Source: Mycobacterium sp. GA-1199
GTDB taxonomy: Bacteria > Actinomycetota > Actinomycetes > Mycobacteriales > Mycobacteriaceae
Direction: 5' to 3'
Length of the DNA: 64,000 bases
Assembly: GCF_001500045.1 (NCBI RefSeq)
Contig: NZ_LQIX01000014.1
Span: 42,368 to 106,367 of the forward strand
Shown here: piece by piece, positions 47,299 to 57,128 of the stretch
Layout of the letters: each line of letters begins with the position of its first letter
Position numbering within the stretch: position 1 is the first letter of the stretch
Translations under genes and position numbers: made by a program
The notes under the pieces: model-generated
The model's database searches: none
What the model saw: the letters and a program-made list of their open reading frames with translations, nothing else
What the model was told of the DNA's origin: nothing

Positions 47299-47943
47299 AT
47301 GGTTGCTCCCTACCTGGCTTCGCCGACCGAGGTTCTGCGCCCACTCGGCGAGTTTGCTACGGCAACGGTCCGCAGCACGGATTACGACGCTGCGGACGCC
47401 GGCGCCTCCGCCGGCATGGTGAAGGTTTCGACCCCCGCGAGCGAGGAGCTGACGGCCGAGCTCGACGGGGCCGCCGAATGGCTCGGGCTGCCGGCTGACG
47501 AGATCCTGCTCGCAGCGCTGAGCAGGGCCATCGCCCGCACACTCGGCGAGGGCCTTGTCCGTGTCGACATCGCCAGCGAGCGCGGGTCTCTACTCGATGC
47601 CGTACCGCTGGTGTGTGTGACGGGGCAGCACGCGAGCGCCACCGAGGTGCTGGCCTCCGTGCACCAGACGCTGGCCGCCGCTTCGGAGCGCGAGGTGGCC
47701 GCTTCGCCAGAGGTGTACTTCAACTACATCGGCGACTTGCCGTCGGACACCGTGCCGGTGCAAGAGACGCCGCCCGGCCTCGGCCACGCGTTGGAGGTGC
47801 GGGTCTACCGCGCCGCTGGTGAGGTGCGGGTCGACTGGTGGTACGACACCAGCCGCTTCGAGCAGTACACCGTCGAGGAGTTGTCCGAGCAGTTCCCGCT
47901 CGCCCTCGTCGAGATGACATCGGACGCGCTGCCCCCGAACTGA
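47299..47943 (+). CDS. Stand-alone half of an NRPS-type condensation domain
   Basis: A 214-aa protein resembling the C-terminal lobe of non-ribosomal peptide synthetase condensation domains: LPADEILLAALSRAIARTLGEGLVRVDIASER (family tPNDvLLAAl pattern), VYFNYIGDLPSD (family FNYLGq pattern) and VDWWYDTSRFEQYTVEELSEQF. The N-terminal lobe with the catalytic HHxxxDG is missing, and no adenylation or carrier domain lies nearby. It may be a non-catalytic binding protein or a remnant kept for another role. Divergent from the HTH gene, followed by the ileS T-box. Confidence 0.68.
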   Translation: MVAPYLASPTEVLRPLGEFATATVRSTDYDAADAGASAGMVKVSTPASEELTAELDGAAEWLGLPADEILLAALSRAIARTLGEGLVRVDIASERGSLLDAVPLVCVTGQHASATEVLASVHQTLAAASEREVAASPEVYFNYIGDLPSDTVPVQETPPGLGHALEVRVYRAAGEVRVDWWYDTSRFEQYTVEELSEQFPLALVEMTSDALPPN

Positions 47944-48165
47944 CTCGGTAAGATCGGCATCAACGGCTTGGATCCGGCCATCACCGGGGAGCCTTCGGAA
48001 GAACAGTTCGGCGCCTCCTTCTTCGAGGGTGCATGAGCCCAGTAGAACCGAACGGGTGGGCCCGTCAACGCCCTAAGCGAGCGGCGCACCTCGTGAGGTA
48101 GGGGTGCGCAAGCGGGGTGGTACCGCGGCACTCGCGCACCAGCGCGACGTCGTCCCCGTGCCTTG
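47944..48165 (+). ncRNA. T-box riboswitch controlling ileS
   Basis: The leader carries the T-box core GGGGTGGTACCGCGG (48114–48128). The bulge UGGU (48118–48121) can pair with the 3' ACCA of uncharged tRNA-Ile. Upstream, GCGCACC…GGTGCGC around 48083–48110 forms a stem preceding the T-box. Isoleucine codons that could be the specifier are AUC at 47980–47982 (followed by ACCGGGGAGCC) and AUC at 47959–47961; I favour the first. Actinobacterial ileS T-boxes have very short stem I and act on translation rather than termination; no U-tract follows here, consistent with that. Confidence 0.88.
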
Positions 48166-48178
48166 GACGAACACCTGA

Positions 48179-48198
48179 GGCTTCCGAACCCGGAAGCC
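48179..48198 (+). promoter_or_regulatory. Perfect hairpin between T-box and ileS ribosome-binding site
   Basis: GGCTTCCG–AACC–CGGAAGCC forms an 8-bp stem with a 4-nt loop, 12 bases before the Shine-Dalgarno AGGAGC (48210–48215). It could be part of the expression platform or insulate the ribosome-binding site from the T-box helices. Confidence 0.55.
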
Positions 48199-48216
48199 GA
48201 ACGAGGCACAGGAGCT

Positions 48217-51200
48217 ATGACCGCCTACCCGAAGCCGGCGGCCGGGGCGCCCAAATTCCCCGCGCTGGAAGCCGAGGTCCTCGAATACTGGGACCGCGAC
48301 GACACCTTCCGCGCCAGCATCGCCCGCCGCGACGACGCCCCGGAGTACGTCTTCTACGACGGCCCACCGTTCGCCAACGGGTTGCCGCACTACGGGCACC
48401 TGCTCACCGGCTACGTCAAGGACATCGTCCCCCGGTATCGCACCATGTGCGGCTACAAAGTGGAGCGCCGCTTCGGCTGGGACACCCATGGGCTGCCCGC
48501 CGAACTCGAGGTCCAGCGCCAACTCGGCATCACCGACAAGGCGCAGATCGAAGAGATGGGCATCGAGAAGTTCAACGACGCCTGCCGGGCCTCGGTGCTC
48601 AAGTACACCGACGAATGGCGTGCCTACGTGACCCGGCAGGCCCGCTGGGTGGACTTCGACAACGACTACAAGACCCTTGAACCCGAGTTCATGGAGTCGG
48701 TGATCTGGGCCTTCAAACAGTTGTGGGACAAGGGCCTTGCCTACGAGGGCAATCGTGTGCTGCCGTACTGCTGGAACGACGAGACACCGTTGTCCAGCCA
48801 CGAACTGCGCATGGACGACGACGTCTACCAAAGCCGCCAGGACCCCGCGATCACCGTGGGCTTCCGGGTCGCCGAGGGGGATCTGGCAGGCGCGTATCTG
48901 CTGATCTGGACGACGACGCCATGGACTCTGCCGTCCAACCAGGCGGTCGCGGTCCACCCCGACGTCACCTACGTGCAGGTGAAGGCGCCCGACGGGCGCA
49001 GCTTCGTGTTGGCCGAGGCCCGGGTCGGCGGGTATGCGCGGGAACTGGGCGAAGAGCCGGAGGTCCTGGCCACCTTCTCCGGGCGCGAGCTGCTCGAGAC
49101 CCGCTACCTGCCGCCGTTTGCCTATTTCGCCGATGCGCCCCGATCGTTCCGCGTGCTGCCCGCCGACTTCGTCAGCACCGATGACGGCACCGGAATCGTG
49201 CACATGTCGCCCGCCTACGGCGAAGACGACATGCTCACCGCGCAGGCCGCAGGCATCGAGGCCGTCACACCGGTCGATTCCAAGGGGCGGTTCGACGCCA
49301 CCGTCCCCGACTACGCCGGACAGCACGTCTTCGACGCCAACCCGCAGATCATCCGCGACCTGAAGAACCAGACCGGGCCGGCGGCCCCGCACGGTGCGGT
49401 GCTGTTGCGCCACGAGACCTACGAGCACTCCTACCCACACTGTTGGCGGTGCCGCAATCCCCTGATTTACCGTGCCGTGTCGTCGTGGTTCATCAAAGTC
49501 ACCGAATTCCGCGACCGCATGGTGGAGCTCAACCAGGAGATCACCTGGTACCCCGAACACGTCAAGGACGGTCAGTTCGGCAAATGGCTGGCCGGTGCCC
49601 GGGACTGGTCGATATCGCGAAATCGGTACTGGGGCACGCCGATTCCGGTGTGGAGGTCCGACGATCCGGCGTATCCGCGCATCGACGTCTACGGCAGCCT
49701 CGACGAGCTCGAGCGTGACTTCGGGGTGCGGCCCACCGATCTGCACCGGCCCTACATCGACAAGCTGACCCGGCCCAATCCCGACGATCCGACGGGCCGC
49801 TCGACGATGCGCCGCATCGAAGACGTCTTCGACGTCTGGTTCGACTCCGGTTCCATGCCGTACGCGCAGGTGCACTACCCGTTCGAGAATCAGGACTGGT
49901 TCGCCGGGACCGATTCCGACGACCCCGAGGAGCAGGTCGTCGGGCACTTCCCGGGTGATTTCATCGTCGAGTACATCGGGCAGACCCGCGGCTGGTTCTA
50001 CACGCTGCACATCCTGGCCACCGCGCTGTTCGACAAACCGGCATTCAAAACCTGTGTGGCGCACGGGATCGTGCTCGGCAACGACGGCCAGAAGATGAGC
50101 AAGTCGCTGCGCAACTACCCGGATGTGACCGAGGTGTTCGACCGCGACGGTTCCGATGCCATGCGGTGGTTCCTGATGGCCTCGCCGATCCTGCGGGGTG
50201 GCAACCTGATCGTCACCGAACAGGGCATCCGCGAAGGCGTCCGGCAGGTGCTGCTGCCGCTGTGGAACGCCTACACCTTCCTGGCGCTGTACGCGCCGAA
50301 GAAGGGCACGTGGCGCACCGACTCCACGCACGTGCTGGACCGCTACATCCTTGCCAAGCTCGCTGTGCTGCGCGACGACCTCACCGCGTCGCTGGATGTC
50401 TGTGACATCTCCGGGGCGTGTGACGAGCTGCGGCAGTTCACCGAGGCGCTGACGAATTGGTATGTGCGACGGTCTCGTTCCCGGTTCTGGGACGAGGATC
50501 GGGACGCGATCGACACCCTGCACACCGTGCTGGAGGTGACCGCCCGGTTGGCCGCACCGCTGTTGCCGTTGATCACCGAGGTCATCTGGCGGGGCGTGAC
50601 CGGTGAGCGGTCGGTGCACCTGACCGACTGGCCCGAGGAGAACCTGCTGCCCACCGACCCCGAGTTGGTCGCGACGATGGATCTGGTGCGGGAGGTGGCA
50701 TCGGCGGCGTCGTCGCTGCGCAAGGCCAAGAAGCTGCGGGTGCGGCTGCCGTTGCCGAAACTCACTGTCGCCGTTGACAACCCGCAGCGACTCGAGCCGT
50801 TCAGCGACCTGATCGCCGACGAGCTCAACGTCAAGGCCGTCGAGCTCACCGATGACATCGACACCTACGGCCGGTTCGAGCTCACGGTCAACGCTCGGGT
50901 CGCGGGTCCGCGGCTGGGCAAGGACGTACAGGCGGCCATCAAGGCGGTCAAGGCGGGAGAGGCCGTCGTCAACGCCGACGGCACGCTGACCGCCGGACCG
51001 GCCGTGTTGCAGCCCGACGAGTACAGTTCGCGGCTGGTCGCCGCCGATCCGGAGTACACCGCTGCGCTGTCCGACGGGGCCGGGTTGGTGGTGCTCGACG
51101 GTACGATCACCGAGGAGTTGCAGGCCGAGGGCTGGGCGAAAGACCGCATCCGCGAACTGCAGGATCTGCGCAAGTCGACCGGTCTGGACGTATCCGACCG

Positions 51201-51369
51201 CATCAGCGTCGTGATCTCGGTTCCGCAGGAACGGGAGGCCTGGGCGCGCACGCACCGCGACCTGATCGCGCGCGAAATCCTCGCCACGACATTCGATTTC
51301 GGCGAGCCGGCGGACGGCAGCGAGATCGGCGACGGTGTGAAGGTCGCGATCGCGAAGGTCGACCGCTAA
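48217..51369 (+). CDS. ileS: Isoleucyl-tRNA synthetase
   Basis: Class I aminoacyl-tRNA synthetase, 1050 aa. HIGH-type motif [11 protein letters not shown] near residue 63, the KMSKS loop as [12 protein letters not shown], and the long CP1 editing domain ([16 protein letters not shown]…[15 protein letters not shown]) that hydrolyses Val-tRNA-Ile. The C-terminal region and length place it in the eukaryote-like (IleS2) class, which is typically less sensitive to mupirocin. ATG 48217 is chosen because AGGAGC precedes it; the open frame to 48163 runs through the leader hairpin. Confidence 0.96.
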   Translation: MTAYPKPAAGAPKFPALEAEVLEYWDRDDTFRASIARRDDAPEYVFYDGPPFANGLPHYGHLLTGYVKDIVPRYRTMCGYKVERRFGWDTHGLPAELEVQRQLGITDKAQIEEMGIEKFNDACRASVLKYTDEWRAYVTRQARWVDFDNDYKTLEPEFMESVIWAFKQLWDKGLAYEGNRVLPYCWNDETPLSSHELRMDDDVYQSRQDPAITVGFRVAEGDLAGAYLLIWTTTPWTLPSNQAVAVHPDVTYVQVKAPDGRSFVLAEARVGGYARELGEEPEVLATFSGRELLETRYLPPFAYFADAPRSFRVLPADFVSTDDGTGIVHMSPAYGEDDMLTAQAAGIEAVTPVDSKGRFDATVPDYAGQHVFDANPQIIRDLKNQTGPAAPHGAVLLRHETYEHSYPHCWRCRNPLIYRAVSSWFIKVTEFRDRMVELNQEITWYPEHVKDGQFGKWLAGARDWSISRNRYWGTPIPVWRSDDPAYPRIDVYGSLDELERDFGVRPTDLHRPYIDKLTRPNPDDPTGRSTMRRIEDVFDVWFDSGSMPYAQVHYPFENQDWFAGTDSDDPEEQVVGHFPGDFIVEYIGQTRGWFYTLHILATALFDKPAFKTCVAHGIVLGNDGQKMSKSLRNYPDVTEVFDRDGSDAMRWFLMASPILRGGNLIVTEQGIREGVRQVLLPLWNAYTFLALYAPKKGTWRTDSTHVLDRYILAKLAVLRDDLTASLDVCDISGACDELRQFTEALTNWYVRRSRSRFWDEDRDAIDTLHTVLEVTARLAAPLLPLITEVIWRGVTGERSVHLTDWPEENLLPTDPELVATMDLVREVASAASSLRKAKKLRVRLPLPKLTVAVDNPQRLEPFSDLIADELNVKAVELTDDIDTYGRFELTVNARVAGPRLGKDVQAAIKAVKAGEAVVNADGTLTAGPAVLQPDEYSSRLVAADPEYTAALSDGAGLVVLDGTITEELQAEGWAKDRIRELQDLRKSTGLDVSDRISVVISVPQEREAWARTHRDLIAREILATTFDFGEPADGSEIGDGVKVAIAKVDR

Positions 51370-51599
51370 CCATCCGCGACGCGGGCGCCGCGGCCGGCGA
51401 ACACCACGACATCGGCGCGGCGTAGCTGCCTGCCCCGTCGGTGCTCGACTTCGCCGTTGACGGTGACCAGCCCGTCGGCGATCACCGACTTCGCGTCGGC
51501 GCCCGAGTCGATGAGCCCGGCCAGTTTGAGGAACTGACCCAACCGGATCGAGTCGTCGGAGATGACGACATCGAGGGGTTCGGCGCCCGGGTGTGCCAT
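51366..51599 (-). CDS. S4-domain RNA-binding protein
   Basis: A 77-aa protein consisting almost only of an S4 fold: [36 protein letters not shown] followed by [12 protein letters not shown]. YbcJ/YaaA-like S4 proteins bind structured RNA or ribosomal particles. The stop codon shares CTAA with the end of ileS. TAACCT precedes the ATG by seven bases on the minus strand, suggesting a leaderless transcript divergent from dinX. Confidence 0.88.
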   Translation of the reverse strand: MAHPGAEPLDVVISDDSIRLGQFLKLAGLIDSGADAKSVIADGLVTVNGEVEHRRGRQLRRADVVVFAGRGARVADG

Positions 51600-51632
51600 G
51601 TGGGTCAGGTTAGCGCCTTAGCATCTGCAGCA

Positions 51633-53003
51633 ATGGACGCGCGCTGGGTTCTGCACCTCGACATGGACGCCTTCTTCGCGTCCGTCGAGCAGCTGACCCG
51701 TCCGACGCTGCGGGGACGCCCGGTGCTGGTCGGTGGGCTCGGCGGGCGCGGTGTGGTGGCCGGAGCGAGCTACGAGTCGCGGGTGTACGGCGCCAAGTCG
51801 GCGATGCCCATGCACCAGGCCCGCAGGCTGGTCGGCGCCGCGGCGGTGGTTCTTCCGCCGCGCGGAGTCGTCTACGGCGTGGCCAGCCGCCGGGTGTTCG
51901 AGACGGTGCGCGCGATGGTGCCGGTTCTCGAGCAGCTCTCGTACGACGAGGCTTTCGGCGAGCCCGCCGAACTCGCCGGCGCGTCGGCGGCCGACGTCGA
52001 GGACTTCTGTCGGACGCTGCGTGCCCGGGTGCTCGCCGAGACCGGGCTCATCGCGTCGATCGGGGCGGGTTCGGGTAAGCAGCTCGCCAAGATCGCATCG
52101 GGGCTGGCGAAACCCGACGGTATGCGGGTGGTGCGCCGCGACGAGGAACGGGCGTTGCTCGACGGCCTGCCGGTGCGGCGGCTGTGGGGGATCGGACCCG
52201 TCGCCGGGGAGAAGCTGCACAGGCTCGGCATCGAGACCATCGGCGCGTTCGCCGCGCTGAGTGAGGCCGAAGCCGCCGACATCCTCGGCGGCACCGTGGG
52301 CCCGGCGCTGCACCGCCTCGCCCGCGGTATCGACGACCGGCCGGTGGCCGAGAACGCGCCCGCCAAACAGATCAGCGCGGAGTCCACCTTCCCCGAGGAC
52401 CTGACCACCCTCGACCAGCTTCGCGAAGCGATGGGCCCGATCGGTGAGCACGCCCACCGGCGCTTGGAGAAGGACGGCCGCGGTGCGCGCACCGTCACCG
52501 TGAAGCTGAAGAAGTCCGATATGAGTACCCTCACCCGATCGGCGACCCTGCCCTATGCCACCGCCGATGCGGCCACCTTGATCGCCACCGCGCGCCGGCT
52601 GCTGCTGGACCCCGTCGAGGTCGGTCCGATTCGCCTTCTGGGCGTTGGCTTTTCGGGGCTCTCCGATGTTCGACAGGAGTCGTTGTTCCCGGACTTGGAG
52701 CTGATGGCGTACGACGAGGACGTGACGCACACCGGGGCGCCGCCGACCGTTTCGGATCTCGCCGCGACCGCACCCGCTTGGCGCATCGGCGACGACGTCA
52801 CCCATCCGGATTTCGGACACGGGTGGATTCAGGGCGCCGGGCACGGGGTGATGACGGTCCGCTTTGAGACGAGAACCAGCGGACCCGGCCAGGCCCGCAC
52901 GTTCCCGGTCGACACGCCCGGTATCGAGCGCGCGAACCCCGTCGATTCCCTCGACTGGCCGGACTACATCGCCGGACTGGCGCGTTACCAGAGCACCCCG
53001 TAG
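51633..53003 (+). CDS. dinX: Y-family DNA polymerase IV (DinX/DinB1)
   Basis: Translesion polymerase of 456 aa. Palm motifs [14 protein letters not shown] and LSYDEAFGE supply the catalytic Asp/Glu; [15 protein letters not shown] and the little-finger domain follow. QESLFPDLE (about residue 350) matches the beta-clamp-binding QxSLF motif. Beyond it lies an extra ~95-residue region with [21 protein letters not shown], which resembles the Tudor-like C-terminal domain of UvrD/PcrA. The frame is open upstream through the S4 gene; ATG 51633 starts the conserved region. Confidence 0.92.
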   Translation: MDARWVLHLDMDAFFASVEQLTRPTLRGRPVLVGGLGGRGVVAGASYESRVYGAKSAMPMHQARRLVGAAAVVLPPRGVVYGVASRRVFETVRAMVPVLEQLSYDEAFGEPAELAGASAADVEDFCRTLRARVLAETGLIASIGAGSGKQLAKIASGLAKPDGMRVVRRDEERALLDGLPVRRLWGIGPVAGEKLHRLGIETIGAFAALSEAEAADILGGTVGPALHRLARGIDDRPVAENAPAKQISAESTFPEDLTTLDQLREAMGPIGEHAHRRLEKDGRGARTVTVKLKKSDMSTLTRSATLPYATADAATLIATARRLLLDPVEVGPIRLLGVGFSGLSDVRQESLFPDLELMAYDEDVTHTGAPPTVSDLAATAPAWRIGDDVTHPDFGHGWIQGAGHGVMTVRFETRTSGPGQARTFPVDTPGIERANPVDSLDWPDYIAGLARYQSTP

Positions 53004-53467
53004 ACGCTCGAGATCGTGAAGCCGTGACCGCCGTACGTGGTACAGGTCACGGTGCCCTGATGTCCGACACCGCAACTCGCGCCCCAGTTTTCGAGCCGGT
53101 ACCCCGAAGGCAGGACATCGACGCCCTCGCGGGTGAACGTCGGTGTGGGGGAGTGGCGATACTCGGCCGGGCCGCCGCTGGTCAAGAACGTCTGGTTTGT
53201 TCCGGGCGGGGCATCCATCGGAACACCGTCGCAGCCGATGGGTCCGCCGTTGGGGCCGATGCCGCAGGACAGCCCGTCGCGTGTCGTGAAGAACACGTGG
53301 TAGTTGGGCGGTGGGCCGGGTCGGTAGAAGCCATCGGCGACGGGGTAGTCGTCGACCGCGTCCGCACCCGGCGGCGCTTGGGCACGGGCCACTGCGCCGG
53401 CGGCCAGGGCCAGGGCCAGAACGGCGATCAGCGTGGCGCCTCGGCGAACCATGTTCTCGAAGTGCAC
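52985..53467 (-). CDS. Small secreted protein of unknown function
   Basis: A 160-aa protein with a clear Sec signal peptide ([26 protein letters not shown]). The mature part is Gly/Pro-rich, with two Cys pairs (LSCGIG…IGCDGV and ASCGVG…VTCTTY), spaced so that two disulfides are likely, and ends VYGVLW. GTG 53467 gives the full frame; ATG at 53450–53452 is also possible. Mycobacteria encode many such small Cys-pair exported proteins; function not known. It overlaps the convergent dinX end by 19 bp. Confidence 0.8.
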   Translation of the reverse strand: MHFENMVRRGATLIAVLALALAAGAVARAQAPPGADAVDDYPVADGFYRPGPPPNYHVFFTTRDGLSCGIGPNGGPIGCDGVPMDAPPGTNQTFLTSGGPAEYRHSPTPTFTREGVDVLPSGYRLENWGASCGVGHQGTVTCTTYGGHGFTISSVYGVLW

Positions 53468-53488
53468 GGATCCACGGTGCCATGCGCG

Positions 53489-54424
53489 TCAACCCCATCG
53501 GTCGACGGCTTCGTCGACGCGAACACCGCTCGCGAGCGCCGCCATCAGCAGCACCCGCGCCTGTGGCGAACGCAACCGCCGCACCGGCATCGCGCCCGCA
53601 GCAACCAGGTCGTGGCCCGGGCCGTACACGGGGCTCACCCGTGCTCCCGGCACGCGCGTGGTGACCGCGACAGCGACACCGGCGCCACAGAGCCGGCGTA
53701 CACCGTCGATCACCGCCGGGCCGGCATTACCCGACCCCACCGCCTCCAGAACGATTCCGCGTGCGCCCGCGGCGGCGCACGCCTCCATCGCCACCGCGTC
53801 TGCGCCCGGATAGGCGGCGACGATGTCCACCCTCGGCGCGGCGGCCGCCGCCAGCGAACCGAAGAACGGCCGCTCCTTCGGCGCTTGGCGGGCGAACTCG
53901 TCTCGCGAAACGGCGCCGATCACCGGGCCCGCGAAGCCCCGCAGATCCTCCGTCGCCACTTTCTGCAAGCCCAACGGCTGCCAGACCGTGCCCGCGAGGC
54001 TGACCATCACTCCGAGGCCTTGAGCTGCGGGGCTGCTTGCGACCGTCAGTGCATCTTGAAGGTTTGTTGAGCCGTCGGCGTCCGGAGCATCGGCGCTGCG
54101 CTGGCCGCCGGTTAGCACCACTGGTGCAGTCCCGCGGTAGGTCAGTTCGAGCCACAGCGACGTCTCCTCCATCGTGTCGGTGCCGTGTGTGACGACGACG
54201 CCATAGGCATCGGCTGCCGCCGCGACCGCCGCCCCGATGCGATCCCAGCCGGCAGGAGTCAGTTGAGAGCTGTCAACCGCCATCAGGTCGATCACATCGA
54301 CGTCGAGATCGGCCTGGAGTCCCGAGGTCAGTTCGGTCCCGCTGCGGGCCGGACGCTTGACGCCGTCCTTGCCCGTGCCGCTGGCGATCGTGCCGCCAGT
54401 GGTGACGACGACAAGGCGACCCAT
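53489..54424 (-). CDS. ansA: L-asparaginase
   Basis: Hydrolyses asparagine to aspartate and ammonia. A 311-aa bacterial-type asparaginase: the first catalytic Thr in [10 protein letters not shown] and the second in [12 protein letters not shown] (Thr-Asp pair), followed by LTGGQRS. No signal peptide, so cytoplasmic, possibly moonlighting in acid resistance as reported for the M. tuberculosis enzyme. The ATG at 54422–54424 starts the conserved MGRLVVV; an AAGAAT hexamer ends seven bases upstream. Confidence 0.94.
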   Translation of the reverse strand: MGRLVVVTTGGTIASGTGKDGVKRPARSGTELTSGLQADLDVDVIDLMAVDSSQLTPAGWDRIGAAVAAAADAYGVVVTHGTDTMEETSLWLELTYRGTAPVVLTGGQRSADAPDADGSTNLQDALTVASSPAAQGLGVMVSLAGTVWQPLGLQKVATEDLRGFAGPVIGAVSRDEFARQAPKERPFFGSLAAAAAPRVDIVAAYPGADAVAMEACAAAGARGIVLEAVGSGNAGPAVIDGVRRLCGAGVAVAVTTRVPGARVSPVYGPGHDLVAAGAMPVRRLRSPQARVLLMAALASGVRVDEAVDRWG

Positions 54425-54455
54425 GGTCGAGATTCTTCCGCATCCAACGTTTTGG

Positions 54456-54461
54456 GATGAT
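54456..54461 (+). promoter_or_regulatory. Leaderless -10 element of lspA
   Basis: GATGAT (A at position 2, T at position 6) ends six bases before the GTG at 54468. No Shine-Dalgarno sequence is visible. The ansA–lspA spacer is only 43 bp and holds both promoters. Confidence 0.45.
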
Positions 54462-54467
54462 GGTCCG

Positions 54468-55019
54468 GTGAGTGACGACCCGGAAGTGGCCGACGAGACG
54501 ACCCGAGAGGCGGTGCCGCCGAAGCGACGGCTGGGCCTGCTGCTAGGCATTGCGGGCGTGGTGCTGGTCGCCGACATCGTCACCAAGGTCCTCGCGGTCA
54601 AACTCCTCACCCCGGGCCAGCCCGTCTCCATCATCGGCGACACGGTGACCTGGACTCTGGTGCGCAACTCGGGTGCGGCGTTCTCGATGGCCACCGGCTA
54701 CACGTGGGTGCTCACGTTGATCGCAACCTGCGTGGTGATCGGGATCGTGTGGATGGGTCGACGGCTCGTGTCACCGTGGTGGGCGGTCGGGTTGGGCATG
54801 ATCCTCGGCGGCGCACTCGGCAACCTCATCGACCGGTTCTTCCGCTCGCCCGGCCCGCTGCAGGGCCACGTCGTGGATTTCCTGTCGATCGGGTGGTGGC
54901 CGGTCTTCAACGTGGCCGATCCGTGCGTCGTCGGCGGGGCGATCCTGTTGGTGGGGCTGTCGCTGTTCGGGTTCGACTACGACTCCGTCGGGCGGCGGAA
55001 AGCCGCCGAGGACGAATAG
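54468..55019 (+). CDS. lspA: Lipoprotein signal peptidase (signal peptidase II)
   Basis: Removes signal peptides from diacylated prolipoproteins. A 183-aa protein with four membrane helices; the two catalytic Asp are in GNLIDRFF and FNVADPC, with RNSGAAFS between. The N-terminal cytoplasmic tail is acidic and longer than in E. coli, as in other mycobacteria. rluD starts directly after its TAG. GTG start, probably leaderless. Confidence 0.94.
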   Translation: MSDDPEVADETTREAVPPKRRLGLLLGIAGVVLVADIVTKVLAVKLLTPGQPVSIIGDTVTWTLVRNSGAAFSMATGYTWVLTLIATCVVIGIVWMGRRLVSPWWAVGLGMILGGALGNLIDRFFRSPGPLQGHVVDFLSIGWWPVFNVADPCVVGGAILLVGLSLFGFDYDSVGRRKAAEDE

Positions 55020-55949
55020 ATGGCCGATCGGTCGCTTCCGGTCCCGGAGGGGCTGGCGGGCATGCGGGTCGACGCGGGCCTCGCTCGGCTGCTCGGACTG
55101 TCGCGCACGGCAGCTGCGGCGCTGGCCGAAGGGGGCGGTGTCGAGATCGACGGCGCGCCCGCGGGCAAATCGGACAAACTGACCGCGGGCGCCTGGCTGG
55201 ACGTGCGGTTGCCCGAAGCGGCTGCGCCGGTGGAGAACACGCCCGTCGAGATCGACGGGATGGCGATCCTGTACTCCGACGAAGACATGGTGGCCGTGGA
55301 CAAGCCGCCGGGGGTCGCCGCGCACGCGACCGTCGGCTGGTCGGGTCCGACGGTGCTGGGCGGCCTGGCCGCGGCGGGCTTCCGGATCAGCACCTCGGGG
55401 ATCCATGAGCGCCAGGGCATCGTGCACCGCCTCGACGTCGGCACCTCGGGGGTCATGGTCGTCGCCCTCTCGGAACGCGCGTACACGGTGCTCAAGCGTG
55501 CGTTCAAACAGCGCACCGTCGAGAAGCGTTATCACGCGCTGGTGCAAGGACATCCTGATCCGTCGAGCGGCACCATTGACGCACCGATCGGCCGTCACCG
55601 CGGACACGACTGGAAGTTCGCGGTCACCGAGAACGGCAGGCACAGCGTCACCCACTACGACACCCTCGAAGCGCACCGCGCCGCCAGCCTGCTCGACATC
55701 GAGCTCGAAACCGGTCGTACACACCAGATCCGGGTGCATTTCGCCGCGCTGCACCATCCGTGCGTCGGTGATCTCACCTACGGCGCCGATCCCACGTTGG
55801 CCAAGCGGCTCAAGCTGGAACGGCAGTGGCTGCACGCACGATCGCTGGCCTTCGCGCATCCCGCCGACGGGCGCCGTGTCGAGATCACCAGTCCCTATCC
55901 GGCCGATCTGCAACACGCCCTCGACACACTGCGCAACAACGAACTGTGA
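55020..55949 (+). CDS. rluD: RluA/RluD-family 23S rRNA pseudouridine synthase
   Basis: A 309-aa enzyme: N-terminal S4 domain ([32 protein letters not shown]) and a catalytic domain with the conserved [14 protein letters not shown] (catalytic Asp in RLD). Likely modifies helix 69 of 23S rRNA by analogy to RluD, although position specificity cannot be read. It directly abuts lspA (TAG followed by ATG) and overlaps rarD, a conserved lspA–rluD pair in bacteria. Confidence 0.92.
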   Translation: MADRSLPVPEGLAGMRVDAGLARLLGLSRTAAAALAEGGGVEIDGAPAGKSDKLTAGAWLDVRLPEAAAPVENTPVEIDGMAILYSDEDMVAVDKPPGVAAHATVGWSGPTVLGGLAAAGFRISTSGIHERQGIVHRLDVGTSGVMVVALSERAYTVLKRAFKQRTVEKRYHALVQGHPDPSSGTIDAPIGRHRGHDWKFAVTENGRHSVTHYDTLEAHRAASLLDIELETGRTHQIRVHFAALHHPCVGDLTYGADPTLAKRLKLERQWLHARSLAFAHPADGRRVEITSPYPADLQHALDTLRNNEL

Positions 55950-56851
55950 GCGACACTCACAGACCCGGTTTGCTGTTCGGGGTCGGCGCATACGTGTGCT
56001 GGGGAACGTTTCCCGCGTTCTTCCCGCTGCTGAACCCCGCGTCGGCCCTCGAGGTGCTCGCGCACCGCATCGTGTGGAACTTCCTGCTGATGATCGTCGT
56101 GGTCGCGGTTGTGCGCAGGCTCGGCGACCTCAAGCGAATCACCGGCCGCACATGGCTGCTGCTGGCCGCCGCATCGGCGTTGATCTCGATCAACTGGGGG
56201 ATCTACGTCTATGCCGTCAACAACGGGCACGTGGTGGACGCGGCGCTCGGCTACTTCATCAACCCGTTGGTGGTCGTCGGGCTGGGGCTGATCGTGTTCC
56301 GGGATCGGCTCAACCGCGCGCAGTTCGTGGCCTTGGCCGTCGCGGCGACCGGCGTGGTGGTACTGACGGTGGAAGTGGACGCACCGCCCTACATCGGTCT
56401 GGGTCTGGCGTTGTCGTTCGGCCTCTACAGCGCGGTGAAGAAAGTCGTGACGACTGACCCGCGGGTCAGCGTCGGGGTGGAGGCCGGTATCGCCACGCCG
56501 TTCGCGGCGGCGTACATCGTCGTGCTGCAGACCACCGGGCACGCAACGTTCACCGACCACGGCGGTGACCACGTCGCGCTGATGGTGCTGTCGGGCGTCC
56601 TGACGGCGGTGCCGCTGTTGCTGTTCGCCGCGGCCGCGCAGCGGTTGCCGCTGGTGACGATGGGCCTGCTTTTCTATCTGACACCGGTGATGCAGCTGAC
56701 GTGGGGCGTGTTCGTCGGCCGGGAGCCGATGCCGCCGGCCCGCTGGGTGGGCTTCACGTTGATCTGGATGGCGCTGCTGGTTTTCAGCGTCGACACCATC
56801 GGCCGGTCGCGGGCCGATCGGCAACTTTGCGAAACTGCCGGTTCACCTTGA
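55946..56851 (+). CDS. rarD: RarD/EamA-family drug/metabolite transporter
   Basis: A 301-aa membrane protein with ten helices in two EamA-like halves. Starts GTG inside the rluD stop (GTGA). RarD signature features are [52 protein letters not shown] and [20 protein letters not shown]. RarD proteins are permease-like with unknown substrates. The frame upstream of 55946 is the rluD overlap and not part of the gene. Confidence 0.88.
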   Translation: MSDTHRPGLLFGVGAYVCWGTFPAFFPLLNPASALEVLAHRIVWNFLLMIVVVAVVRRLGDLKRITGRTWLLLAAASALISINWGIYVYAVNNGHVVDAALGYFINPLVVVGLGLIVFRDRLNRAQFVALAVAATGVVVLTVEVDAPPYIGLGLALSFGLYSAVKKVVTTDPRVSVGVEAGIATPFAAAYIVVLQTTGHATFTDHGGDHVALMVLSGVLTAVPLLLFAAAAQRLPLVTMGLLFYLTPVMQLTWGVFVGREPMPPARWVGFTLIWMALLVFSVDTIGRSRADRQLCETAGSP

Positions 56852-57128
56852 ACTAGCAATGTCTTTAAGTTTGCTCGTGGCGGGCGGGGCGGAGCCGGCT
56901 CTTGGCCCGCGCTCGCGGGGCACCCCGTGGTCGCCGACTTCTACACCTGGATGCCGAACCGGCAATTGCAGTTGCCAAGCATCTGAACAGACTGTTGCGC
57001 CGCGGCTTGCTCCAGTCATCGAAGCGCCTCGCGGTCTAGCGAGAAGCCGGAATTCTGTCCGCGGCTCGAAGACACGCATTTCCGACACGCCGGGAACTGT
57101 CGGAAGGCGGTCATAGACTGGCCCTCCT
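56852..57128. other. 277-bp spacer ahead of dnaE1
   Basis: No convincing gene. Short open frames exist on both strands but lack any start signals and have unnatural composition. Small dyads are present (GAGCCGGCTC; TGCCG–AAC–CGGCA; GGCAA–TTGCAG–TTGCC). A -10-like TAGACT (57114–57119) lies nine bases before the dnaE1 ATG and is the likely dnaE1 promoter. Confidence 0.4.

Noticed and set aside
56859..57116. Short open frames on both strands in the spacer before dnaE1.
   Set aside because: No ribosome-binding site or leaderless hexamer, and an unnatural Ser/Arg/Pro-rich composition. Treated as noncoding.
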